A stretch of DNA of 62,816 bases from Streptococcus sp. HMSC034E03 (GTDB lineage Bacteria > Bacillota > Bacilli > Lactobacillales > Streptococcaceae), in contig NZ_KV804976.1 of NCBI RefSeq assembly GCF_001811505.1, forward strand, positions 2,127 to 64,942. Reading direction: 5' to 3'. The notes under the pieces are model-generated. The model was given only the letters and a program-made list of their open reading frames with translations, was not told the origin of the DNA and did not search any database. The position numbers and the translations under genes were made by a program. Shown here piece after piece: positions 34,389 to 45,204 of the stretch. The first letter of the stretch is position 1. Each line of letters begins with the position of its first letter.

Positions 34389-35316
34389 CAAATCGTTCTC
34401 CTACTGCCAAAGTTCGTCCCACACCGTTGAGGAAGGAAGCAATGTCCATCTTAGGTTTTCCTGCTGGTTGAACCTGTTTGAGAGACAGAGCTCCTTCTGC
34501 TGTTGCAACAATCAATTCCTTCTTACCGATGGAGAGTATCTCACCCGGATTCCCCTGACCTTCTACAGGCAAGGCTTCATAGATTTTGAAACGATCTCCC
34601 TTGAGGAAGGTGTGGGCAACTGGCCATGGATTCATTCCACGAATTTGGTTAAAGAGTTGACGGTTAGTCTTGTCCCAGTCCAACTTTTCTTCTTCAGGTT
34701 TGATATTAGGCGAAAATGTAACCTGGCTTGGGTCCTGTGGTTGAGGCTGAATCTCGCCAGCAATGTATGCAGGCAAAGTATCCAAAAGCAAATCACGACC
34801 AACAATCGCCAATTTCTCAAACAAGGTTCCTACATTGTCCTCATCTGTAATCGGAATACTACGACGAGAAATCATATCTCCGGCATCCATTTCCTTAACC
34901 ATTTCCATAATGGTCACTCCAGCCTCCTCATCACCCTGAATCAAGGCATAATGGATAGGAGCACCACCACGGTGTTTAGGAAGGAGCGAAGCATGAACAT
35001 TGACTGCAAAATCCATGCTATCAAGGAGTTTACTTGGAAGAAACTGCCCAAAAGCAGCAGTCACAATTCCATCCGCTCCTAAATTCATAATAGTTTCCAT
35101 CTCTGAACTTCCAGATAATTTTTCAGGTTGGTAGATAGGAAGTCCAGCTTCCTTGGCAGTCTGCTTGACTGGAGTTTCTTGGATCACTTTTTTACGGCCG
35201 ACAGCACGGTCTGGCTGGGTCACAACGGCTAAAATTTCGTAACGGTCATCTGTCAAAAGTCCTTTTAAGACTGTTGCTGAAAAGTCGGGTGTCCCCATAA
35301 AGATTAATTTTATCAT
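34381..35316 (-). CDS. fmt: Methionyl-tRNA formyltransferase
   Basis: Formylates initiator Met-tRNA using 10-formyltetrahydrofolate. The 311-residue enzyme has the N-terminal [17 protein letters not shown]ossmann start, the catalytic and folate-binding segment [21 protein letters not shown] near residues 107-127, GVTIMEM, and a C-terminal OB-like domain (about 205-311). AGGAGA lies just before the ATG. It sits between priA and rsmB in the conserved priA-fmt-rsmB-phpP-stkP run; its last bases overlap rsmB. Confidence 0.95.
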   Translation of the reverse strand: MIKLIFMGTPDFSATVLKGLLTDDRYEILAVVTQPDRAVGRKKVIQETPVKQTAKEAGLPIYQPEKLSGSSEMETIMNLGADGIVTAAFGQFLPSKLLDSMDFAVNVHASLLPKHRGGAPIHYALIQGDEEAGVTIMEMVKEMDAGDMISRRSIPITDEDNVGTLFEKLAIVGRDLLLDTLPAYIAGEIQPQPQDPSQVTFSPNIKPEEEKLDWDKTNRQLFNQIRGMNPWPVAHTFLKGDRFKIYEALPVEGQGNPGEILSIGKKELIVATAEGALSLKQVQPAGKPKMDIASFLNGVGRTLAVGERFGD

Positions 35317-35328
35317 ATCTTCTCCTTC

Positions 35329-37725
35329 TTATAAAAATTGCTGTGGTTCATGGTCAATGCTGAGACGGAGCTCACTATTTTCCCTTTCTTGAGTCAAGGC
35401 CAAGACCTGGTTGAGGGTCGGACCTAGCTCATCTTCTAAACGGTATTTAATTAAAATCTGATAATGATAGAGGTTGTGGGTACGGGCAATGGGTTTGGGC
35501 GTTGGGCCGAGAATGTTACTGGTTTCGGACAAACCTGACCTCAAAATGTTCATCACTTCATAGGCACGTTTGACCACCTCTTCTTCCTTCTTGTGAGAAA
35601 GGGTAATGCCAATGGTGAAATAGTAAGGTGGATAGCCAAGTTGTCGTCTGATTCCCATTTCATAAGCATAAAAACCTTCGTAATCCTGATCTTTTGCAAA
35701 TCGAATAGCGTAGTGCTGAGGATTGTAAGACTGAATCAAGACCAGCCCAGCTTTTTCAGCACGTCCTGCCCGACCTGCCACCTGAGTCAAGAGCTGGAAG
35801 GTTCTCTCAGAAGAACGGAAATCAGGCAGATTCAAGGCCGTATCCGCATTTAGAACTCCTACTAGGGTTACATTGGGAAAATCCAAACCCTTGGCAATCA
35901 TCTGAGTTCCAAGCAAGATGTCCGCTTCACCATTTCCAAATTGTTCAAGTAGAGCTTGGTGACTGCCCTTTTTGCGAGTTGTATCTACATCCATGCGTAG
36001 AATGCGTGCCTCTGGAAAGAGTTCTGCTAGCTCATCGTAGGCCTTTTGGGTTCCCGTTCCATAATAGCGAATGCTACGGCTCTGACAGTTAGGGCAGGCA
36101 TGAGGAATTTTCTTCGAAAAGCCACAATAATGACAGTTCATCGTCTTGGTATCCATGTGAAGCGTCAAGGAAATATCGCAATTAGGGCAGGTATCCACAG
36201 TACCACATTCCCGACACATGACAAAGCTAGAATAGCCACGGCGATTGAGCATGAGAACCACCTGCTCTTTTTTAGCCAGTCTGTCTTGAATAGCCTCAAT
36301 CAGAGGTGGTGTAAAGTTAGATGTTTCATTTTGCCCGATATAATCACGGAAGTCAATCAGTTGAACTTCAGGAATACTTGCTAGAGGATTGGCCCGTTGC
36401 GTCAGGCGTAGATGTTGATAAACACCCTTGCCAGCACGCGCACGACTTTCTAGACTAGGTGTTGCAGAACCAAGGACTAATGCTGCTTGATTGTACTGAG
36501 CTCGTAAAAGAGCCACATCTCTAGCATGATAACGCGGATTGCTGTCTTGCTTGTAGCTGGCCTCGTGCTCTTCATCGATAATGATAACTCCGAGATTTTT
36601 CAAAGGGGCAAAAATGGCAGACCGAGCCCCAACGACTACCTGAGCATCTCCACGCTCCACCTTGCGCCATTCATCGTACTTCTCACCATTGGACAAGCCA
36701 GAGTGGAGAATGGCAACTTTCTCACCAAAACGAGCAATAAAACGCTCCGTCATTTGAGGTGTGAGAGAAATCTCTGGCACTAGAACAATCGCTGTTTTTC
36801 CCATATCCAGGGCACCTTGGATAATCTGCAGATAAACCTCGGTTTTCCCACTTCCAGTGATTCCTTGTAGAAGAAAGGGAGGATGTTTCTTTCCAATCGC
36901 TCCAACAACCGCCTCACAGGCTTGTTTTTGCTCTGGGTTTAACTCTAAGGATTGGCTAGCCTCAATACCTTCAAAATAAGTCGCTGAACGTTGCACTTCT
37001 TTTTGAAGAATCGTCAAAGCACCCTGTTCCACAAAGAAATTGACTTGTTCCCGTGAGTAATGTTCTAACAAAGTAGCCAAAGGAGTGCTTTCTGGATGTG
37101 CTAATAAATAATCTCGCAGTTCCAATTTCTTCTTGGCACGGTTTGAGATTTCTAGCTTTTCTAATTTGTCAAGATTCACTTGAACCCAAGACTGTGTTTT
37201 GACTTTCTTCTGGTCTACAGCCTGATACTCGAGTCTCAAGAGCCCTCTTCGAGTCAATCGCATCATCTCAGCCTGCTTTTCTAGGTCGAGAGATGAAAAG
37301 GCTAGAGATTCTTGCGAACCAAACAAACGGTCTCTGTCTTTCTGACTCAAGCCTTCCAGAGGATAGAGGATTTTATCATAGCTAGAATTCAAAAATCCAG
37401 GAAGCATGGCTTTTAAGATAGAAATTTTGTATGAGAAGACTGATTTACGTAGTTCCTCTGCTAGCCAGAGTTGTTCCTCCGTTAAGACAGGAGAAAAGTC
37501 CAGCACCTCGGCAATTTCTTTTAAGTCCTCGTCTGCCACATCTGCATCAGATTGAGACTCCAACCCAAGAACAATCCCCTGAATCAAGCGATTGGCCTTC
37601 CCAAAAGGTACATGAACCCGCATGCCAACTTCCAGCATCTCTTCAAATTCCTCTGGAATCTTGTAGCTATAGGGCTGGTCTGTCTGCATCAAGGGAACAT
37701 CCACAATGATTTTTGCAATAGCCAT
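35329..37725 (-). CDS. priA: Primosomal protein N', replication restart helicase PriA
   Basis: Restarts stalled replication forks by recognising branched DNA and loading the helicase machinery. The 798-residue protein has the N-terminal DNA-binding domain, the helicase core with Walker A GITGSGKTEVYLQ and DEEH (IIDEEHEASYK), a zinc region with four CxxC pairs (CRECG, CPNC, CHYCG, CPNC), and the C-terminal helicase motifs GTQMIAKGLDFPNVTLVG and QVAGRAGRA. GGAGGTG lies 6 bases before the ATG. It follows rpoZ after an 84-base gap. Confidence 0.95.
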   Translation of the reverse strand: MAIAKIIVDVPLMQTDQPYSYKIPEEFEEMLEVGMRVHVPFGKANRLIQGIVLGLESQSDADVADEDLKEIAEVLDFSPVLTEEQLWLAEELRKSVFSYKISILKAMLPGFLNSSYDKILYPLEGLSQKDRDRLFGSQESLAFSSLDLEKQAEMMRLTRRGLLRLEYQAVDQKKVKTQSWVQVNLDKLEKLEISNRAKKKLELRDYLLAHPESTPLATLLEHYSREQVNFFVEQGALTILQKEVQRSATYFEGIEASQSLELNPEQKQACEAVVGAIGKKHPPFLLQGITGSGKTEVYLQIIQGALDMGKTAIVLVPEISLTPQMTERFIARFGEKVAILHSGLSNGEKYDEWRKVERGDAQVVVGARSAIFAPLKNLGVIIIDEEHEASYKQDSNPRYHARDVALLRAQYNQAALVLGSATPSLESRARAGKGVYQHLRLTQRANPLASIPEVQLIDFRDYIGQNETSNFTPPLIEAIQDRLAKKEQVVLMLNRRGYSSFVMCRECGTVDTCPNCDISLTLHMDTKTMNCHYCGFSKKIPHACPNCQSRSIRYYGTGTQKAYDELAELFPEARILRMDVDTTRKKGSHQALLEQFGNGEADILLGTQMIAKGLDFPNVTLVGVLNADTALNLPDFRSSERTFQLLTQVAGRAGRAEKAGLVLIQSYNPQHYAIRFAKDQDYEGFYAYEMGIRRQLGYPPYYFTIGITLSHKKEEEVVKRAYEVMNILRSGLSETSNILGPTPKPIARTHNLYHYQILIKYRLEDELGPTLNQVLALTQERENSELRLSIDHEPQQFL

Positions 37726-37809
37726 ATCCTCACCTCCTTCTCTTCTTAAATCCTTTTAATTGATTGAGTATTCTTGCAATAGAAAAAATAAGATTGAGTC
37801 CCCCCAACC

Positions 37810-38124
37810 TTAAATTTTTTCACCTTCTTCTTTTTCTTTCGCGATTTGCTCTTTAATTTTCTTTTCTTCTTCTTCTTTCAATCGTCTTTCTTCTTCGATG
37901 CGACGACGAACAGCTTCGCGTTTTCCTTCTGGATCTGGGTGGATGGTTACATTCCCTGATTCAATTTCTTCCAAGGCACGAAGAGTTGATTTTTCAGATT
38001 TGAATTCTTGAGTTGCAGGTGCTCCAGCTTCTAATTCGTGGGCACGTTTTGCTTCCAAGATTACGAGTGAATATTTTGATGGTACCTTGTCAAGTAAGGT
38101 ATCGATAGAGGGTTTAAGCATCAT
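37810..38124 (-). CDS. rpoZ: RNA polymerase omega subunit
   Basis: A 104-residue omega subunit that aids assembly and stability of RNA polymerase. It begins [20 protein letters not shown], has the conserved [13 protein letters not shown] segment and ends in a long charged helix rich in E, K and R (about residues 65-104). Gene order gmk-rpoZ-priA is conserved in streptococci. AGGTA precedes the ATG; the second Met one codon later is an equally possible start. Confidence 0.95.
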   Translation of the reverse strand: MMLKPSIDTLLDKVPSKYSLVILEAKRAHELEAGAPATQEFKSEKSTLRALEEIESGNVTIHPDPEGKREAVRRRIEEERRLKEEEEKKIKEQIAKEKEEGEKI

Positions 38125-38148
38125 TTGTTTGTACCTGTTTTCTATAGT

Positions 38149-38832
<684 letters not shown>

Positions 38833-38875
38833 CTAAAGCCATTTCTGCACACTACAATCTTTCTATCTAGTGTAA

Positions 38876-38909
38876 CAAAAAAGCAGTAATTTTTCAACTG
38901 CTCTTTCTT
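38876..38909 (-). terminator. Terminator after rny
   Basis: On the minus strand AAAGAGCAGT pairs with ACTGCTTTTT across a 9-base loop, and the T-run continues. It begins just after the rny stop. Confidence 0.7.
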
Positions 38910-38911
38910 AT

Positions 38912-40525
38912 TTATTTTGCATAATCAACTGCACGAAGTTCACGAATCACGGTTACCTTAATATTTCCTGGATAATCGAGATTGTTTTCGATTTTCTCAC
39001 GAACTTTATGAGCCAAGATTGTGACCTTGTCGTCCTTGATTTGACCTGGGTTTACCATGATACGGATTTCACGACCTGCTTGAAGGGCAAAGCTATTTTG
39101 AACACCTTCAAAGCTATTAGCAATTTCCTCTAAATCATGGAGACGTTTGATGTAGCTTTCAAGTGATTCACTACGAGCTCCTGGACGGGCAGCACTCAAG
39201 GCATCCGCCGCAGCAACGATCACTGCAATCACACTCTCAGGTTCTACATCTCCGTGGTGACTGGCAATAGTATTAACCACAACTGGGTGTTCCTTGTACT
39301 TGCGAGCCAATTCTGTACCAATCTCAACGTGGCTGCCTTCTACCTCACGGTCAATGGCTTTACCAATATCGTGGAGGAATCCCGCACGACGGGCAAGTGC
39401 GGCATTTTCACCAAGTTCGCTGGCCATGATACCAGCCAACTTAGCCACTTCAATCGAATGACGCAAGACATTTTGTCCGTATGACGTACGGAACTGCAGG
39501 CGACCCATGATCTTCATCAAGTCTGGGTGAAGGTTCGGTGCACCAATCTCATAGGCTGCAGCTTCACCATATTCACGAATCTTGTTATCAATCTCTTGAC
39601 GATTTTTCTCAACCAACTCTTCGATACGAGCTGGGTGAATACGTCCATCCTTAAGCAAGGTTTCCATAGTCATACGGGCAATCTCGCGACGGATAGGATC
39701 AAAACCTGACAAGGTTACCACTTCTGGCGTATCATCAATGATGACATCAACCCCTGTCAAACTTTCAAAAGTACGGATGTTACGACCTTCACGACCAATG
39801 ATACGACCTTTCATAGTATCATCAGGCAGATGAACCGTAGAGTTGGTAGACTCAGCCACATACTCACCAGCAATTCTCTGCATAGCTTGGGACAAGATGT
39901 CCTTAGCCAATTTGTCTGAACGTTCCTTAACTTCTTGCTCAGCCTCACGAATGCGACTAGCAATTTCCTTAGTCAAGTTTTCCTCTGTCTGGGCCAAGAT
40001 AATGTCTTTTGCTTCCGACTGAGTCAGAGTTCCAATACGCTCTAGTTCAGCTTGCTTTTGTTTCTCAATTTCTTCTAGTTGCTCTTCACGTACATCAAGG
40101 TTTTTTGCTCTATCAGAAATACTTTGTTCTTTTTGTTCAAGTGTTTTTTCTTTGTTCGTCAAATTGTCATCTTTACGATCAAGACTGCTAGCACGTTCGG
40201 TCAAACGACTTTCGATCTGCTTGAGTTCTTGACGTTCTGATTTAAATTCAGCGTCCACTTCTTCACGGTATTTTCTGGCTTCTTCTTTGGCCTCCAATAG
40301 TGCTTCTTTTTTAAGAGACTTGCTTTCGCTCTTAGCTTCATTGAGTAATAAATCCGCTTCGCGCTCAGCTTGTCCTCGTAAATTAGTTGCTTCTTGTTCA
40401 GCATTTAAAAGCATCAGCTCTGCAGCCTCTTGTGATGATTTCATCTTGACTGAGATGCTGACATATCCAATGACTAAACCAATGATGACGGCAAAAACAA
40501 CGATAACAATCGCCATAATTTCCAT
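38912..40525 (-). CDS. rny: Ribonuclease Y
   Basis: Membrane-anchored endoribonuclease that starts decay of many mRNAs. The 537-residue protein has an N-terminal helix ([20 protein letters not shown]), a long coiled coil (about residues 28-220) very rich in E, K, Q and R, a KH domain with [20 protein letters not shown], and an HD domain with [17 protein letters not shown] and [19 protein letters not shown] lies 7 bases before the ATG. It is single-gene in this direction, with a terminator after it. The defence island begins 115 bases upstream. Confidence 0.96.
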   Translation of the reverse strand: MEIMAIVIVVFAVIIGLVIGYVSISVKMKSSQEAAELMLLNAEQEATNLRGQAEREADLLLNEAKSESKSLKKEALLEAKEEARKYREEVDAEFKSERQELKQIESRLTERASSLDRKDDNLTNKEKTLEQKEQSISDRAKNLDVREEQLEEIEKQKQAELERIGTLTQSEAKDIILAQTEENLTKEIASRIREAEQEVKERSDKLAKDILSQAMQRIAGEYVAESTNSTVHLPDDTMKGRIIGREGRNIRTFESLTGVDVIIDDTPEVVTLSGFDPIRREIARMTMETLLKDGRIHPARIEELVEKNRQEIDNKIREYGEAAAYEIGAPNLHPDLMKIMGRLQFRTSYGQNVLRHSIEVAKLAGIMASELGENAALARRAGFLHDIGKAIDREVEGSHVEIGTELARKYKEHPVVVNTIASHHGDVEPESVIAVIVAAADALSAARPGARSESLESYIKRLHDLEEIANSFEGVQNSFALQAGREIRIMVNPGQIKDDKVTILAHKVREKIENNLDYPGNIKVTVIRELRAVDYAK

Positions 40526-40640
40526 GTTTTTACCTCAATTTATTTGTTTATCCGAATGATATGCATTCTTATACATTCTACCATAAAAAATCATTTTTAA
40601 CAAATCTTAATTTGAAGTTGCTTTGGTCATTTTCAGGATT

Positions 40641-43616
40641 TCATTCCTGACTTCCTTTCAAACTCTTGAACACATCATCAATAAATATATTTGCCAATCT
40701 CTTCTTGAAAGAATCGTTATTTAATAGGGCACCAAACAGATCCTGGCTCTGAGAATAGCCTTCTATCAGGGCGTTATCAATCTCTTCTTCAAAAGCAAAA
40801 ACAAAATCTTCTCTGGAGTTAACACGCGCAGATTGTTTAAGCCTTGGATTCTTCTTCATCAGTTCACGAATGGAAACTGCTCCACTCAAGCCAACCTGCT
40901 GGTCAATGTCTAAGTTAAGCTGTTCATTAATTTCATCCAAAATTTCAGACAATCGTTTTTCTTGTTCTCCAGTAACATCACTCGTACTTGGCTTTGGAAG
41001 AGATAATTCTGGATGATGTTCTAATTCAGAAACTGATCTGAATGAACCAGTATGCTTGTGTTTCATATAGTCCACGACAATCTTATCTGCAATTGTAAAG
41101 TCATCTCCTCCTGTACGAACGTCAATCATTTTTACGAGACTTTGAAGATAATTATATCTCTCGTGGAGAACTTCATTTTGATAAGCTGTTGCTTGAATCA
41201 AGAATGTATACATCCGAAGAAAACCACGAATAACTTTTCGAATAGATAGTTGTTTTTTCTCATCAAATCGCTTCACTCTATCGTAACCTTGATTTAACAA
41301 AGCAACCATTTTTTGTTTTTCTCTACTTGAACGTTTTTCTTGATATAAAAATTGATTAAACTCATGAACCACTTCGCTATCCAAAATACCATATTCGTCA
41401 ATTTTCCGATCCAGTTTTAAGACATCATTAGGAGCAATGGTATCAGCTAAAATTGTCTCACGATAATAGGGAGAAAAAGCTGAACGAATATCATCGTAGG
41501 TATTTTTAAAATCAAGGATAAAAGTTTTCTTGTTGTAACCTCTATAGATACGATTCAGACGAGACAATGTCTGCACCGCCGCAACACCACGCAATTTTTT
41601 ATCTACATACATAGCAACTAACTTAGGTTGGTCAAAACCAGTCTGATACTTATTTGCTACAATCAGCACTTGATAATCATCAGTATTAAAGCGATCCTTC
41701 AAATGCTCTTCCTTAAACTGATTCATCTGAGATTCAGAGTATTCTCTTCCTTGATAGTCAACCTTACCTGAGAAAGCAATCAGAGTACCAATGCTTGTGA
41801 TACTATGATCTTTAAAGTATTTTTCAAAGGCTAACTGGTATTTAACTGCCGCTTCACGACCAGAAGTCACAAGCATGGCTTTCCCTTGACCACCTAACTC
41901 TGCCATAATATCATGACTAATAAAGTGGTCCATGATAATTTCAACCTTTTGATCGATATTTTCATCATGTAATTCCAAGAACTTGGCAATCTTACGCTTA
42001 GCAATTGTAGTTTTCAGCTCTGGATCTTCTTCTACTGCTTTATTGAGTCTGTAATAGGTCTTATAAGTTGTATAGTTATCTAAGACATCTAGGATAAAAC
42101 CTTCCTCTATAGCTTGCTTCATACTGTAAACATCAAAAGGAGCTTTAGAACCATCTGACTGTGTCGTACCAAACAACTGTAGAGTAGTTGCCTTAGGAGT
42201 GGCTGTAAAGGCAATGATTGAAACATTATCTTGCTTACCTGTACGTGCTATATCCTGCTCAATAGCATCCGCAACCGTCACTTCCTGAACCTCATCGATG
42301 GTTCCATTTTCTGTATCCGTTTCAGTCAAGACCTGACTAACTGAACTCATATAAGAGCCTGTCGTCGAACTATGAGCTTCGTCAATCAAAATAGCAAACT
42401 TCTTGTTAGCAGTATTACCTACAGACATCCAATCCGACTGATTGATTTGTGCGAATTTATGAATTGTCGTTGCAATAATTTTTGTATTTCCTGCAATTGC
42501 ATCTGCCAAGTCGCTCGAAGTTTCTTTATCTCCCATCACCTTAACTACACCATACTTATGGGAAATTTCCTTAACTGCTTCTTGTAATTGACGATCGACT
42601 ACGATGCGGTCTGTAACAATTAAAACTGTATCCACGATGTTTTGATTTTGTTCATCATGAAGCGAAACAAGACTATGAGCTAACCAGGCTATGGTATTTG
42701 TTTTACCAGAACCAGCCGAATGCTGAATCAGATAATTACTGTCAGTATGGTTGATTTTCATGTCTTCTAGGAGACGGCTGACAGCTCTTCTCTGATGGTA
42801 TCTAGGAAAAATCAGTGTTTTCTTTTTCGGATTATTCTTATCAATCTCAAAGAAGATAAAACTCTCTATCAGCTGGAGGATACTATCCTTGGTCAATACA
42901 TCAAGCCACAAGTACTCTGTATCTACGCCATTAGGATTGTGTGGATTTCCACTTCCCATATCAGCTCCTTCTCCTTTCCCTATATTAAAGGGTAGGAAGT
43001 AAGTTTCTTGGCCTTTTAACTGGGTGGTCATGTAGACTTCCAAGGTATCTACAGCAAAGGAAGCCAAAACTCCCTGCTCAAAACGAAAGAGGCGATTCTT
43101 GGAATTGCGACCCTTGAGTTGCTTGATAGCATCCTGGACCGATTGGCCGTTTGGATTGAACTTGAGTTCAATGGCAAAAAGGGCCAATCCATTGATAAAG
43201 ATAACGAGATCGATGCGGTCATCCTCTTCATAAACCACTTCCTCAATCACAGACAAGCGATTGGCTTGGTATTGCTGAACGGCTTTTTCATTAAAACTAG
43301 TCGCAGGTTTGCGATAGACAAGTCGCAACTGCTTGTTTTCAATAAAAACACCCTCTTTTAAGGCGAACAAAAATCCACCCTTGACGATTTCTTTATTGAT
43401 GAGATTGATGATTGTCTCCTTACTTAGTTTTTTAAGGAGGTAATCAATGGTCTCCTCCTGAGTCTCCATCAGAAAATCCCATAGGAGTTCAACATCCATG
43501 GCTAATCGAGGATTGTACTGCGCAACATCCCGCTGGATATAACCATTTTTTTCTTTCAAATCTTTGATAATCCACTGCTGGAAATCATAGCGCTCCTTCA
43601 AGCCCAAATTTGCCAT
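40641..43616 (-). CDS. hsdR: Type I restriction enzyme, HsdR subunit
   Basis: Translocase and nuclease subunit of a type I restriction-modification system. The 991-residue protein has an N-terminal PD-(D/E)xK nuclease (DRIDLVIFINGLALFAIELKF, with D and ExK). A superfamily 2 motor follows: RYHQRRAV, Walker A QHSAGSGKTNT near residue 303, DEAH in ILIDEAHSS, IAFTATPKA, GFDQPKLV and QTLSRLNRIYRG. A helical C-terminal domain completes it. It is the last gene of hsdM-hsdS-kwaB-like-kwaA-like-hsdR. The ribosome site before its ATG is weak (GAGAA), and a 77-base gap separates it from the small membrane gene, so its expression may be lower than that of hsdM/S. Confidence 0.94.
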   Translation of the reverse strand: MANLGLKERYDFQQWIIKDLKEKNGYIQRDVAQYNPRLAMDVELLWDFLMETQEETIDYLLKKLSKETIINLINKEIVKGGFLFALKEGVFIENKQLRLVYRKPATSFNEKAVQQYQANRLSVIEEVVYEEDDRIDLVIFINGLALFAIELKFNPNGQSVQDAIKQLKGRNSKNRLFRFEQGVLASFAVDTLEVYMTTQLKGQETYFLPFNIGKGEGADMGSGNPHNPNGVDTEYLWLDVLTKDSILQLIESFIFFEIDKNNPKKKTLIFPRYHQRRAVSRLLEDMKINHTDSNYLIQHSAGSGKTNTIAWLAHSLVSLHDEQNQNIVDTVLIVTDRIVVDRQLQEAVKEISHKYGVVKVMGDKETSSDLADAIAGNTKIIATTIHKFAQINQSDWMSVGNTANKKFAILIDEAHSSTTGSYMSSVSQVLTETDTENGTIDEVQEVTVADAIEQDIARTGKQDNVSIIAFTATPKATTLQLFGTTQSDGSKAPFDVYSMKQAIEEGFILDVLDNYTTYKTYYRLNKAVEEDPELKTTIAKRKIAKFLELHDENIDQKVEIIMDHFISHDIMAELGGQGKAMLVTSGREAAVKYQLAFEKYFKDHSITSIGTLIAFSGKVDYQGREYSESQMNQFKEEHLKDRFNTDDYQVLIVANKYQTGFDQPKLVAMYVDKKLRGVAAVQTLSRLNRIYRGYNKKTFILDFKNTYDDIRSAFSPYYRETILADTIAPNDVLKLDRKIDEYGILDSEVVHEFNQFLYQEKRSSREKQKMVALLNQGYDRVKRFDEKKQLSIRKVIRGFLRMYTFLIQATAYQNEVLHERYNYLQSLVKMIDVRTGGDDFTIADKIVVDYMKHKHTGSFRSVSELEHHPELSLPKPSTSDVTGEQEKRLSEILDEINEQLNLDIDQQVGLSGAVSIRELMKKNPRLKQSARVNSREDFVFAFEEEIDNALIEGYSQSQDLFGALLNNDSFKKRLANIFIDDVFKSLKGSQE

Positions 43617-43693
43617 AGTTTCTCACTTTCTAATATTTACTAAAATTTTATGCACGAATCTTTAAATAACATAAAATAAACTAATCTTGATTA

Positions 43694-44245
43694 TTAAACA
43701 TCTAACTTATATTCATTATTTAATGCCTTTAATCGGATCTCTTCTCCCTTTTTAGCCATCAAATTTTTTCTGCTGATAATTGAAGTTGTAAGACTTATTT
43801 GATCATCATTTTCAATTTCACAAGAATAAACCTGATACTTTAGAACTTCTAAAACTATATTTACACTAAAATAATTGTGTCTTATACATAAGAAAGCTAG
43901 TGTTACAAAGAATATTAAAAATAGAATTACACTATCCCATTTTGTAAAATCAAAAGCGAATAATGGAAGAATATAAGACAAGAGATATTCAGAAGCAATA
44001 GACTTTTCTTCTTTTACCGAATTTAAAATGAATCTAGACGTACCTTCTTCATATTTTGAAAATAGAACCATTTTAATAATCAGAATACTAATCAGCCATA
44101 TAATTAGAATGACAATAATACTATAAAATTCTATTACTGTTGACTGGGAGTTTTCTATACAACTTTTTATATCAATAAACAAAACAGATAACCACAACGG
44201 AGTAAATGATGTAAAGTACAAACTGAAGAAAAACAATTTTGACAT
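43694..44245 (-). CDS. kwaA: Four-helix membrane protein, KwaA-like component of a Kiwa-like defence module
   Basis: A 183-residue protein with four predicted membrane helices (about residues 4-25, 36-61, 86-101 and 103-121) and a 60-residue polar C-terminal tail. Size, topology and the SEYLLSYILPLFAFD segment before helix 3 fit KwaA, the membrane sensor of Kiwa anti-phage systems. The strongest argument is that it directly follows a KwaB/DUF4868-like gene, with an 18-base gap. The order kwaB-kwaA is the reverse of the usual kwaA-kwaB. AGGA lies before the ATG. The codon usage is very AT-rich. Sequence similarity to KwaA is not something I can prove here; a generic membrane effector is the alternative. 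Confidence 0.6.
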   Translation of the reverse strand: MSKLFFFSLYFTSFTPLWLSVLFIDIKSCIENSQSTVIEFYSIIVILIIWLISILIIKMVLFSKYEEGTSRFILNSVKEEKSIASEYLLSYILPLFAFDFTKWDSVILFLIFFVTLAFLCIRHNYFSVNIVLEVLKYQVYSCEIENDDQISLTTSIISRKNLMAKKGEEIRLKALNNEYKLDV

Positions 44246-44263
44246 TCTAAATTATTCCTTTTG

Positions 44264-45199
44264 CTATATCCATTTTCTTGTTCCCGAAACTTCCATTGGA
44301 CTATCATCAAACGGATCAACCATACCTTTTTGGCAAAGCAATTTAACAATTTTATCTGGAACACCTTCTTCATTTGCATCAAACAAATTTCTATCGTCTG
44401 TTAGTTTGATGTTGAATTTTTTGGCAATTTTCTTTCTATTTTTTACATTGGTCAATTTATTTAGATAATAATCATTAAATGATACAAATTTTCTCGGATT
44501 GTGACCAGTAGTAGCACATTTTTTAAATGTACCAAATCCTTCAATGATATTTTTTTCTTGAATTAAAGCAACTTTAGACTTACATATTTTTTGATAAGCC
44601 CTTTCCATATCAAAAAGTTTTTCCCCTGCTAAATTCAACATATATACATTTTCTCTGAAAACTATCACATCTATAGAGTTTCTTAATGTCAAAACTTTAT
44701 CAGATATTTCTGTAAATTTATCATTTATCCAGCAAAACTTATTATTCAATGTAGTCACAGGATTTTGCATTGAAATAAATTTTACAGCAACTTCCTCATT
44801 TTCAATCTTTATAATACCCTCAATAACAGAAGCTTTCGCTTTTAACTCCAATGGATTAATTTCAACATCAGGACTAGCCAAAGCTGTTAAAAATAATCCG
44901 TAATTTGTTTCAATCAGCTCACTTGAGTTTTCCAATTTATAAATAACTTGAGCATCCGCTGTTCCATCATAAGGTTTACATTCCCTATATTGTGATAACC
45001 CGCTATCCTGTTCTTCCAAATATTTACTAGCGAGACTATTAATATGCTCCGTTAATCTACCTTTAGGCTTTAACTCTATTTCTCTTGCTATATATTCTAA
45101 TCCATTTTTCTTAGACGTGTTAATTTTGATAATTTTTAATGACCAAGACTGACCTGTTGAGACTTTTTCAAGTATATTCTTTATTACTTCAATAGACAC
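44264..45199 (-). CDS. kwaB: DUF4868 protein, KwaB-like component of a Kiwa-like defence module
   Basis: A 311-residue soluble protein. The middle IDVIVFRENVYMLNLAGEKLFDMERAY and the C-terminal half (phenylalanine/lysine-rich VKNRKKIAKKFNIKLTDDRN, then PFDDSPMEVSGTRKWI) match my memory of the DUF4868 family, whose best-known member is KwaB of the two-gene Kiwa anti-phage system (about 315 residues). KwaB acts with the membrane protein KwaA against phage. A four-helix protein of KwaA size is encoded just downstream. The GTG start lies 5 bases after the hsdS stop, with only a weak site (TAGGGTG), so translation is probably coupled to hsdS. AT-rich. Lower certainty on family than on the adjacent Hsd genes. 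Confidence 0.7.
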   Translation of the reverse strand: MSIEVIKNILEKVSTGQSWSLKIIKINTSKKNGLEYIAREIELKPKGRLTEHINSLASKYLEEQDSGLSQYRECKPYDGTADAQVIYKLENSSELIETNYGLFLTALASPDVEINPLELKAKASVIEGIIKIENEEVAVKFISMQNPVTTLNNKFCWINDKFTEISDKVLTLRNSIDVIVFRENVYMLNLAGEKLFDMERAYQKICKSKVALIQEKNIIEGFGTFKKCATTGHNPRKFVSFNDYYLNKLTNVKNRKKIAKKFNIKLTDDRNLFDANEEGVPDKIVKLLCQKGMVDPFDDSPMEVSGTRKWI

Positions 45200-45204
45200 T
45201 TTTA

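Noticed and set aside
34468..35082. 204-codon open frame on the plus strand
   Set aside because: Antisense shadow of fmt; the fmt product has all catalytic motifs and the gene order is conserved.
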